Below, one piece after another: positions 43,511 through 51,596 of a stretch of DNA of 64,000 bases; position 1 is the first letter of the stretch; every line of letters begins with the position of its first letter. The stretch lies in assembly GCF_017114995.1 (NCBI RefSeq), contig NZ_JABXKL010000085.1, forward strand, positions 61,135 to 125,134, written 5' to 3'. A program made the translations under genes and the position numbers. Below the pieces are notes generated by a model. That model had not been told where the DNA came from. It saw only the letters and a list, made by a program, of their open reading frames with translations, and made no database searches. The stretch comes from Nostoc sp. NMS9 (lineage in GTDB: Bacteria; Cyanobacteriota; Cyanobacteriia; Cyanobacteriales; Nostocaceae).

Positions 43511-44316
43511 ACTTCATAGTTAGTAATGAATAGCTCTTTTCCTTTAGCTGCACCACTTTGTTTGTAGTTATTCATGCCGTACTGTAATTCCCACTCTGAA
43601 ATATTAGCCCATTGAAAATTTTCTAGAATTTGCGTTGAGTTGTCGTAGGTAATTAGCCAGCGATGATGACATTGTTGCAAAACTTCAGCAAATCTCTGAT
43701 GTTCAAAATAAGTGTGCAAGTCACCATCTTTACCATATAATTTTGATTTTGTAGCACTAAAATATGGTGGATCTAAAAATAAAAATACATCTTTACCCTG
43801 TGATTTCAATAGATGGCTATAATCTAAATTCGTAATTTTGACGTTTTTTGATAAGATATTTTCTAACTTTTCAAGTCGTTCTATTGAAGAATCAGTAAAT
43901 CTTTTATGGAAAGCTTCTTGAGAAAAACCACCTGATTCTACAGTTCCAGAAAAAGTAATTCTGTTGAGGACAAAAAAGCGGATTGCTCTTTCTAAATCAG
44001 ATAATTTATTGACATCTACACTGGTCAATTCTAGAAACAATAATTTGCCATCTGTATACTTTACTTTAATATGGCGAATTTCTTTAACTAACTGAGCTAG
44101 ATCGGATTGGGCAAATTTCCAGAATAAGAAGAGTTCGCGGTTTAAATCGTTAATCCAAATTTTGAGATCGGGAAACTTTTGTCTTAAATAAATGAATACA
44201 GAACCACCACCCACAAAAGGTTCTCGAAATTCTGAAAAGCTTTCTGGTAAATATTCAACTATTTGATTTATTGCTTTTGATTTACCACCAGGATATCGTA
44301 GAGGGCTTTTGAACAT
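43471..44316 (-). CDS. D12-class DNA adenine methyltransferase (Dam-like, orphan)
   Basis: A 281-aa N6-adenine methyltransferase. The motif order is LRYPGGKSKAI (SAM region start), FREPFVGGGSVFIYL (motif I) and FLFLDPPYFSATKSKLY (catalytic DPPY), as in the alpha-type Dam group. The target is not certain; GATC is usual for this class. No restriction gene lies beside it, so it is an orphan with a possible role in replication, repair or gene control. It overlaps the SDR gene by 40 bases tail to tail. Confidence 0.88.
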   Translation of the reverse strand: MFKSPLRYPGGKSKAINQIVEYLPESFSEFREPFVGGGSVFIYLRQKFPDLKIWINDLNRELFLFWKFAQSDLAQLVKEIRHIKVKYTDGKLLFLELTSVDVNKLSDLERAIRFFVLNRITFSGTVESGGFSQEAFHKRFTDSSIERLEKLENILSKNVKITNLDYSHLLKSQGKDVFLFLDPPYFSATKSKLYGKDGDLHTYFEHQRFAEVLQQCHHRWLITYDNSTQILENFQWANISEWELQYGMNNYKQSGAAKGKELFITNYEVQRNLDKIASSIA

Positions 44317-44496
44317 GATTGACAGAAATGTTTAATTTTTTTAAGAATATTTTATACTATGCTATTCAAAAAATCAAATTAAATTTTAATAATAAAAGTC
44401 TTCCTTAGAGGACTTTGCAGTGTATATGAGTAGAGGAGCTATTGTCCTAAAAATAAAGGGTGTCTCGGAGTCAGAATATGCTATTAATTAACATTG

Positions 44497-45525
44497 CTAA
44501 TTAATATCTTTCCAAGGAATTTCGCCGAAAAAATTATGACTAGCCTGCAATATTTTGATAATCTCTTCAATACGGTCTTTTGATTCTATCGTAGGTGAAG
44601 TTATCTCACGTAAGTGTTCAATATATTTCTTCCAGTCTGCCTCTACTGCGTTAGCACCTTTTTCAAAACTCTTAATTGTATCTCGTTAAAACTGATCAAT
44701 TCCATCTGCGAACTTATCACTTACACGCTGTTCTTCAAAATATTTAACGATTTGCTTTGCTAAACGCTTCTGCCAAGATTCTCCAAATAATCCCCACACA
44801 GCGAAAGCTAATGCAGCAACTAAACCTACACCTAGCACTATTGGGCCACCAATAGCTGCTACGAAAGAAATTAACGTAGCAGTGCCACCACCAATACTAA
44901 TGCCAAGTGCAGACAAAAGACTAACTAACTTAGCTACTAGGATATAACCGCCAAGATTTCCTAGTGCTGCTGCCCAAGCAGATAAAGCACCAATGCTAGT
45001 TAGTCCTGTAAGTCTGCCTATAAAAGCTCCTTTAGCATCAAAGGGTATCTCAATGGATATATCTAAATTTGGTAGTTTAAGTAAAGCCTCTTGGTATGAG
45101 CCGAGGAAAGCTTCAATTGAAGGTGTTAATTTATCAGAATTTAGTTTGATTATCTGTTCTGCCTCATGTTGAATTTTCTCAACTAGATAACCAGCAAGAC
45201 CTTCCTTCGCCTCTTTTTTGTCATCGTACAGATTGCGGATAATTTTTTCGACAGCATCAACAGTTAAAAGTTGCTCTGTATATCTTTGAAAGGAAATTCT
45301 GCTATTTCGTTGTAACTCACGGATACTTTGGTTTACCTTGTCGCGTTTCTGCTGAGTTTCTTGTTTACGAGTTGCTTCATTCTCTTCGAGTACTTGTAGT
45401 TGCTTACGCTGTGAATCTATATCAGCAAGAGTTTTTGTTCTTGGTCATCTAAAAGTAGTAAATCAATGATTTGATTACCTTTTTCATCTTTTAGCCAAAA
45501 ATTTGAGTTTATGTTGCATTTTCGT
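44497..45525 (-). pseudogene. Decayed C-terminal half of a dynamin-family membrane GTPase
   Basis: Reading the minus strand gives one long coherent protein only if a frameshift at about 45431-45440 (a run of T/A bases) and an in-frame stop at 44686-44688 are passed. The parts read as a coiled coil (DIDSQRKQLQVLEENEATRK...), then a Gly/Ala-rich double membrane segment (GAFIGRLTGLTSIGALSAWAA, then GISIGGGTATLISFVAAIGG) and a helical tail (FEKGANAVEADWKKYIEHL) ending at 44497. This is the usual C-terminal layout of cyanobacterial dynamin-like proteins. The GTPase part is absent, cut off by the Hlip gene region. The small open frame 44686-44916 is only one piece of it. Confidence 0.65.
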
Positions 45526-45592
45526 AAAAACCTGTTACATTACTTTACAGGCAGTTATAACTGTTACAACATAAAAGCTCGGAGTATTATTT

Positions 45593-45772
45593 ATGGCAGA
45601 CGTTAAGAAGACTACGCCTTCGGTTTCAGAAGATCCTAATGCTTTGCGCTGGGGCTTCACTCCTCAGAGCGAAAACTGGAACGGTCGTTTTGCAATGATT
45701 GGTTTTTTATCTGCTGTTGCGCTTGAAGTGTTTTCTGGTCAAGGTATTTTACACTTCTGGGGCATTCTCTAA
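45593..45772 (+). CDS. High-light-inducible protein (Hlip/Scp)
   Basis: A 59-aa single-helix chlorophyll a/b-like protein, too short for usual cut-offs. After a short Lys/Thr-rich start it has the signature WGFTPQSENWNGRFAMIGFLSAVALEVFSG: the ENWNGRFAMIGF segment is the chlorophyll-binding motif with Glu and Asn, Arg. These proteins protect photosystem II and chlorophyll synthesis under stress. GGAG lies eight bases before the ATG. The gene stands alone between the pseudogene and the 363-aa gene. Confidence 0.92.
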   Translation: MADVKKTTPSVSEDPNALRWGFTPQSENWNGRFAMIGFLSAVALEVFSGQGILHFWGIL

Positions 45773-45874
45773 ATTTAAACGTTTTTACCTTCATTAGATT
45801 ATGAGGCAAGGCGGGGATTTGTAAAATTGTCTGCCTTGCCTCATAATCTCAAGAATTAGAAAAGTTGCTAGCAG

Positions 45875-46966
45875 CTAGCGTGATGAGCGAAATATTACAC
45901 GACCTGGAGATTCTTCTTGATTAATTCGCGCATATACCCGAAGACAAGTTAAGACTTCGCCAGGAATACCACCACAGTCTAGTTGTAAGTCATCCTTGGA
46001 TAAAGCACAGATATCTGCATAAAGTCCCGATAATTGGCGAATTCGCACTTCATTACCTGCATTAATAGCTTCATCAGCGACTTTCTTCAGGATGCGCCGT
46101 GATTCATGTTGTAGCTTTCCCCACCAAGAATAGCGTTCAGCAGGTGGTACAAAAATTAGGGAATGTATAGCCTCGTCCATGTCAATCCAGGCACGGAGAA
46201 TTGATAGGGGATCAGTGTTTTTCTCTGCTTTTTGGGTGCGTTGGAAGCGATCGCTTAAAGCATCAATATATTGATCGCGCTGTTCTGGTTTGGAGTGCAA
46301 GGAAATGACATCGAAGCTAAAAACGCTCTTTAAAGCATGATGTAAATCTGGGTCTATTTCGATAAAATTCATATATAAAAATAGGAATGCTGCTGGTAAA
46401 TCAGATGCATTCCCTTGAGTACTTAGGGAATTTGAAAGTGCTTCTTGATACAAAGATAATCCCTGAGTTTGAACAGTACCACTAAGTCCAGGGTAGATAA
46501 TTTCGTCGCGGATAAAGGGAAGCTGAAAGAGGTTAGAATTATCTGCGATCGCACCAACTTCTTGAGCTAAATCCAAGGTGCGCTGTTGCCAAGATGCAGC
46601 TAAATCCTCTGGGACTCGCAACAGTTTGCGTTGAATCTCATTCCACAAGTCTGAGTCTGTTTGGCTTTGCAGTTGAGAATTACCCAAATAATAATTAAGT
46701 TCTGAGTCAGAATTAAAAGCTTCTCGAAGGTGATTTAGTTTTAACTCATCTTGTGTATCTTCCCAACCAGTATGTTGCTGTGGCGGTGCAGGTTGTAAGA
46801 GGTTATGAAGTTCTTGCAGCACATCATCACATATTTTAGATCCTGGATCTAGTGGTAATTCTGTGCGAGCCTGATTCAAAGTAGCCTCTAGTCCATACAA
46901 ACTAAACCGCAGTAATTGGGCTAACTCTGAGTTTTCTATCTCTAATAATTGACGCAAGTGCTGCAT
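45875..46966 (-). CDS. Protein of unknown family, third gene of the GTPase/Hsp70-like set
   Basis: About 363 aa, soluble and mostly helical, without signal peptide, membrane segment or known motif. The start is set by GGAGGTGAT at 46972-46980, a near-perfect anti-16S match five bases before the ATG at 46966; an earlier in-frame start at 46981 is rejected. It follows the 991-aa ATPase by 119 bases on the same strand. In Salmonella-type srf loci a smaller third gene accompanies srfB and srfC, but I cannot show relation. Its role, e.g. adaptor of the large pair, is inference. Confidence 0.7.
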   Translation of the reverse strand: MQHLRQLLEIENSELAQLLRFSLYGLEATLNQARTELPLDPGSKICDDVLQELHNLLQPAPPQQHTGWEDTQDELKLNHLREAFNSDSELNYYLGNSQLQSQTDSDLWNEIQRKLLRVPEDLAASWQQRTLDLAQEVGAIADNSNLFQLPFIRDEIIYPGLSGTVQTQGLSLYQEALSNSLSTQGNASDLPAAFLFLYMNFIEIDPDLHHALKSVFSFDVISLHSKPEQRDQYIDALSDRFQRTQKAEKNTDPLSILRAWIDMDEAIHSLIFVPPAERYSWWGKLQHESRRILKKVADEAINAGNEVRIRQLSGLYADICALSKDDLQLDCGGIPGEVLTCLRVYARINQEESPGRVIFRSSR

Positions 46967-47085
46967 GAATATCACCTCCAAATATTACCTGTATGTGATT
47001 GTTAGCGAATTAAACTTAGCAAACCTCTGCACCCGTTTTCGTTTAAAAATATTAATTTTTTCAACGCAGAGGTTTAATGCAAGAG

Positions 47086-50061
47086 TTAATGTATGCCACA
47101 AAAGGGATCGCGTTCTTTATCAACTTCATTAGGTTGTAACTCTAATTCAGCACGGTAAACACATCCTTCTTGGTTCAGGCATTCTTGATTTTGTGATGTC
47201 CAGTAAGGTACTTCACCAGCGTGCATCCTTAGAATACCTTGATCGTCGAGAGTTACACGATATTGGCAAGGATAATCTGTTGTCACATCTGGTTTGCTGA
47301 GTGCGCCAATTCTTATCCATTTTTTGCTGTTGGTCTCGGCATCTGTTTGATAAACATAGAAGGTGTGCTGGCCAGTTTGTGGGAATGGAGGTAAGGGATT
47401 ACTAATTAACCCAATTCCTGGTTGCGTCACACCATCGCGCAAATAGTGAAATTTGTGAAACCTTTTACTACCATCATTTCCGACTTCAAACACAAGATGA
47501 TAGGCATCTGGTTGATCGACAGTTGCTGACTCAATAACATTGACAGCAATATCGCCATCGTTTAAGTCTTTATTGAAGCCTTCCACAGCAATATTCCAGT
47601 TTAATTTACCATCAGTAAATAGCGCTGAAGTTTCTGAAACTACCGATTCTAAATCAATGCCAGAAATATCAATTAAATAATGGGGATTTCCTTGACAAAG
47701 TAATACGTTAAATTCTAGGGTTTGGTCAATCTCAAACTGGACTTTGATTTTTTTCAGAAACTCTGCTTCTTGCATCTCTAGTTGATTCATGAGGTTTTTG
47801 CCGTCAAAGCTTCCCCAAAGTCGTAAATCTCCTTCTTCGTAATCTTGACGATAGATAATATTAGTTAATTGTATGCCTTGCCAATGAGTACGAACTTTGG
47901 CGACAGTTTCCCAAGGCGCGAGTTGATAGAGTTCTTGTCCAGCTTTGAATATAGTTAGTAAATCGTTGCTTTGGGTTTTGCGTTTGAAGTTGCAGGGCAA
48001 ATAATAAAACAGGTTTTTGACATCAATTTCTAATTGGTTTGCTCCCTTACGCAGCAAGCTTTTAGACTCTTCTGGATCGAATCTCAATCTTCGTAGCTTT
48101 TCGGCATAGCAAGCCCCGGCGGAGGTAGCTAGCTTGGTAAATTCCAACACAAAGGTAATCCGTTCTGGATTCCAGACAAAATATGGAGATTTACTAAATT
48201 CTTGATAGATTTGGCGCTGCACTATGTCTAAATTACAAGTTTTTCCAGACAAAATTAACCAATCAACTTTTTGGGAATTCCAAGAATCTTTGGTGATATG
48301 ATCGGGACGCAAACGACTTTCCATTAATCCTTTGGCAATTCCGATCGCTTCTTTAATTCCCGAAGCGGCGGCTCGTTCAAATTGTTGGTTGTCTAGGGTG
48401 ATGCAGATGTTATTTGGATCTCTAACTTGCAGTTTAATGGCGCTTTGGGTAAGCAGTTCGGAAATTTGCTGCTCAGAAAGTGTGAAGGTTAATAGAGAAT
48501 TCTCTGCTGGTGGCTTTTGCCCAAGTTTAAGTTTAGCTGCTTCTGCATGATCCCAGAGAATATAAAAAGATTGCAGACGTTGAGGTGCTTGTTGCCAACG
48601 AGTAGGCAATACTTTCTCGGCAGTATCTAGGGCATCTTTGTAAGCAATATCTCCTTCTGGATTCTCTCTATCCAGACATTTTAAAAGACTGCCAGTTTTG
48701 AATTTGCCTTGTTCTAAGAAGCGCTCGTTTAACTCGGAGTTAATTAAATCTTCTAGCTTTTCGTTTTCAATATCACCTGTTGTAACTGCTGTCAACAAAA
48801 AGTCTGCGATCGCAACTTTTAATAATCTAAAAATTCGCAGTGTAATTAACTCACCACCTAGCTGTAAATGACCAGATGAACCTAATAGTTTGGGGGTAAG
48901 TTTATAGTAACGTCCTCCTAAACCCCGGTCTTCATAATCAGCAAAAGCTGGGGTTTTATCTTCTAAAGTTAGTTCAATTAAGGCTAAGTCTGTAGTTCCG
49001 CCGCCAATATCCAAGACGAGGACATTTTGTGACCATTTGTTTCCTACTTGGCGACAACGAGTTTTGAATGACTCAATCCCAATGTTGAGATTACCGCCAA
49101 ATTCTCGCCATAAAAAGAATATTGCCACAGAAACGGCTTCATCATAAGCAGTTTGCACATCATCGATCCCCAACTGCTCAACTAATTCCCTAACTTCCTT
49201 ACGAACAACTGGTGGGGCGACTGTTGGGTAAGTGACAACTGCTGTTAAAAAATCTCCTTCAGAAAATCTGCGTCGTGCGTGTTGGCGGTAGTCTTCAGTT
49301 AACTCGATTAAATGCGCCCAAGCAGATTGTATTAACTGGTTAGCGGTAATTGTTTCTTCTTCACCATCCAAAATAATAGAAAACGATCGCTCCTGACCAA
49401 AATAACGTTTGGGTGAATGGTGAAACCTGCTGATAATTTCCTTTAAAGAACCGCTTGTACCTTGAGCGATCGCTTTTTTTCGATTATCTCTAGCTTCCCT
49501 ACCCATCCGCAGTTTTAAATCCCCTAAGTGTGAAATTTCCGACTCGCTGGGAATTTCCGTGTCGCGGCGATCGATATCCAGCACAACTGGGATCAGATTT
49601 TGCGACTCTAGGGTAGGGACGCGGAACACCTCATGATAAATTTGGTAAAGTTTTTTGCTGACAGCCCGGCGGAATCTCTCGCTGTTTCCTAAAGAAAGTT
49701 CAATTTGGCGAATTGCTTCTAAAAATCGCTCTTTATTATCACCTTCAAATACTTCACTCAATCGGCTGGGTTCTATCTCCAAATTTTTGCTAATTTCTGT
49801 GATAAACTTTGCCCAATCATCAGTGCTAACATCTGGTAAAGCTACAGAGGCGGGAGAACTTAGCCATTGCGATAAGCGATCGCGCAACCGCATTTCTTGT
49901 TCTTTGGGTAAAATTTCTGCGATCGGTACTTCAATTGGATCGAAAAGTGTAACTGTGGAGTTCGATGTACCAAAATCTAAAGCAAACCATCCTGGAAATC
50001 TTTTTTGTTGTTTCTCGCTTGGTTCTTGATTGCTATATTTGTTGAGTTGAAAAGGGTTCAT
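47086..50061 (-). CDS. Giant actin/Hsp70-fold ATPase (SrfB-like)
   Basis: A 991-aa cytoplasmic protein with an actin/Hsp70-type nucleotide-binding site at the ends of a long domain: phosphate-1 WFALDFGTSNSTVTLFD (residues 25-41), phosphate-2 VLVLDIGGGTTDLALIEL (near 345-362) and an adenosine-like DWLILSGKTCNLDIV (near 598). It has long inserted segments and a C-terminal ~250 residues of beta-rich type with FHKFHYLRDG, with no Hsp70 substrate lid. Size and layout resemble SrfB of enterobacteria, though this was not checked by search. It is in the same direction as the dynamin-like GTPase gene at 54167 and the gene at 46966. Confidence 0.8.
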   Translation of the reverse strand: MNPFQLNKYSNQEPSEKQQKRFPGWFALDFGTSNSTVTLFDPIEVPIAEILPKEQEMRLRDRLSQWLSSPASVALPDVSTDDWAKFITEISKNLEIEPSRLSEVFEGDNKERFLEAIRQIELSLGNSERFRRAVSKKLYQIYHEVFRVPTLESQNLIPVVLDIDRRDTEIPSESEISHLGDLKLRMGREARDNRKKAIAQGTSGSLKEIISRFHHSPKRYFGQERSFSIILDGEEETITANQLIQSAWAHLIELTEDYRQHARRRFSEGDFLTAVVTYPTVAPPVVRKEVRELVEQLGIDDVQTAYDEAVSVAIFFLWREFGGNLNIGIESFKTRCRQVGNKWSQNVLVLDIGGGTTDLALIELTLEDKTPAFADYEDRGLGGRYYKLTPKLLGSSGHLQLGGELITLRIFRLLKVAIADFLLTAVTTGDIENEKLEDLINSELNERFLEQGKFKTGSLLKCLDRENPEGDIAYKDALDTAEKVLPTRWQQAPQRLQSFYILWDHAEAAKLKLGQKPPAENSLLTFTLSEQQISELLTQSAIKLQVRDPNNICITLDNQQFERAAASGIKEAIGIAKGLMESRLRPDHITKDSWNSQKVDWLILSGKTCNLDIVQRQIYQEFSKSPYFVWNPERITFVLEFTKLATSAGACYAEKLRRLRFDPEESKSLLRKGANQLEIDVKNLFYYLPCNFKRKTQSNDLLTIFKAGQELYQLAPWETVAKVRTHWQGIQLTNIIYRQDYEEGDLRLWGSFDGKNLMNQLEMQEAEFLKKIKVQFEIDQTLEFNVLLCQGNPHYLIDISGIDLESVVSETSALFTDGKLNWNIAVEGFNKDLNDGDIAVNVIESATVDQPDAYHLVFEVGNDGSKRFHKFHYLRDGVTQPGIGLISNPLPPFPQTGQHTFYVYQTDAETNSKKWIRIGALSKPDVTTDYPCQYRVTLDDQGILRMHAGEVPYWTSQNQECLNQEGCVYRAELELQPNEVDKERDPFCGIH

Positions 50062-50408
50062 TATAGTATCACTTTCTGTTGTTTGTTTTATAGCTGGCTA
50101 AAAACTGTAATGTTGTATCATAAAATTACAAATTTAGAGAATCTTTGGTCTTGTACCACTGATTCTCTTTAGCACTGGTTTTTTTATTTAGCGCGATATC
50201 TACGTTGGGCTACGCTTCTCCCGGATTTCTCACCAAATTTATGAAACCCAAGTCCAGAGGCTGTAGGGGCGGGTTTACAAATATACTTCAATCATTCACA
50301 AATATCTTGTGAACCCGCCCCTACCGTTTTGTGAGAAATGCGGATTTTATATGAAAGGGCATAGGCGTAGCTCAAACTAGGCGATCGCTATGAAAATTGC
50401 AGCAGTTA
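50062..50408. other. Gap between the ATPase gene and the duplicated DUF2887 tail
   Basis: No gene. It holds the palindromic element listed at 50263-50324 and its outer inverted flanks. The promoter of the ATPase gene, if separate, would be here. Confidence 0.6.
50263..50324. repeat. Palindromic element with GTAGGGGCGGG arms
   Basis: GTAGGGGCGGGTTTACAA (50263-50280) and TTGTGAACCCGCCCCTAC (50307-50324) pair almost perfectly around a 26-base loop. Farther out, GGATTTCTCAC (50223-50233) and GTGAGAAATGCGGATTT (50331-50347) are also inverted copies. Probably a small mobile repeat between GTPase-set genes. Confidence 0.75.
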
Positions 50409-50660
50409 CTAAGTTGATGTTGAAGATTCTTGCTCATTTGCAAGTCTTAGTTGTTCGACTTGTTCGATAGTTAAATTAAGTAACCTAGCAACCTCTTCTA
50501 TCGAAATACCATAAGCTAAGAACCGAGGTATAAGTTCAAGTTTTGCTTGTTCTCGTCCTTGTTTTAGTCCTTCTTCTCGTGCTTGTTTTAGTCCTTCTTG
50601 TCGTCCTTCTTCTTTAGCTTCTCGATAAACCCTAGTTTCTTGTAACTTAATTTCAAACAT
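50409..50660 (-). pseudogene. Duplicated 3' end of the DUF2887 gene
   Basis: An 83-codon frame that repeats the C-terminal part of the upstream gene: LQETRVYREAKEEGRQEGLKQ parallels LEETRVYQEAKQEGREEGLEQ, and GREQAKLELIPRFLAYGIS parallels GREQAKLELVPQFLALGMS. Sequence upstream (to about 50716) also matches 50960-51020. It lacks the nuclease core and is a fragment from a tandem duplication of roughly 305 bases. Confidence 0.85.
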
Positions 50661-50716
50661 CGCCTCTACCTCTTCACGACTTAAGTTGGCAAATTTATAA
50701 ACTGCGATCGTTGTGA

Positions 50717-51565
50717 TTATTCAGATGCAAGTCTTACTTGTTCGATAGTTAAATTAAGTAATTGGGCAACTTCTTCCATCGACATACCAAGAGCTAAGAA
50801 CTGAGGTACAAGTTCAAGTTTTGCTTGTTCTCGTCCTCGTTGTAGTCCTAGTTCTAGTCCTTGTTGTCGCCCTAGTTCTAGTCCTTGTTCTAGTCCTTCT
50901 TCTCGTCCCTCTTGTTTCGCTTCTTGATAAACCCTAGTTTCTTCTAACTTAACTCCTAACATTGTCTCTACCTCTTCACGACTTAAGTTGGCAAATTTAT
51001 AAACTGCGATCGTTGTGATTACATCTATTATCTCCTCCTTAGCTAAAACAGTTATCTGTTCTTGTTGCACCCGCTCAATTAAACGTTTCGCTTCTTGCAC
51101 CATTTGAGTCTCTGAGGCAATAGTCAACTGCATCAAACTGATACCTACTTTTTGCTCATCAGGACTACCTAACTCATCTAAATAAATTCGTTGTACTTGG
51201 GAACTGTTCAGTAACGATCTATGAATAGTGGTGTTTTCCGGTTCCAAGCTGCGAGACTGTAAAATAATTACCCCGTACCAGTCATCGTAAAGCGACGGAT
51301 TGCGATACATATACAGCATGGATTCTGAGAAAAACCTATGGTACAGTAACTCATCTCTTTGGAATTGTACCTCGGCAAAAAAGATCATCTGAGATGTTGC
51401 ATCCGTTGGAGGTAAAAATACCCCATCAATCCGAAATGTTGGTTCTTTAACTTCAACTGATTCAAAACGATAGCTAGCAGCTTCGGCTGGTGGCTGTTCT
51501 ACTAACTCAAAAAACAATCCGGGGACACGCTTGAAAATTGTATAAAAAATCGCATCACGTCTCAC
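50717..51565 (-). CDS. DUF2887/Rpn-like PD-(D/E)XK protein
   Basis: A 282-aa protein of a nuclease-fold family common in cyanobacteria. IFYTIFKRVPGLFFELVEQPP opens the domain; the core is FRIDGVFLPP (Asp) and MIFFAEVQFQRD (Glu-X-Gln where Lys is usual). The C-terminal tail is a Glu/Gln/Gly-rich array (GREEGLEQGLELGRQQGLEL) closed by LNLTIEQV. Such genes multiply in genomes and are thought to be linked to recombination or mobile DNA. It begins 31 bases after the GTPase gene and separates it from the ATPase gene, so it may be an insertion in the operon. Confidence 0.85.
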   Translation of the reverse strand: MRRDAIFYTIFKRVPGLFFELVEQPPAEAASYRFESVEVKEPTFRIDGVFLPPTDATSQMIFFAEVQFQRDELLYHRFFSESMLYMYRNPSLYDDWYGVIILQSRSLEPENTTIHRSLLNSSQVQRIYLDELGSPDEQKVGISLMQLTIASETQMVQEAKRLIERVQQEQITVLAKEEIIDVITTIAVYKFANLSREEVETMLGVKLEETRVYQEAKQEGREEGLEQGLELGRQQGLELGLQRGREQAKLELVPQFLALGMSMEEVAQLLNLTIEQVRLASE

Positions 51566-51596
51566 AAATACATCCTCATATCCGTATCCGATCGCG

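Noticed and set aside
50263..50324. Long palindrome considered as a terminator or attachment site
   Set aside because: No T-run and no integrase nearby; better seen as a repeat element.
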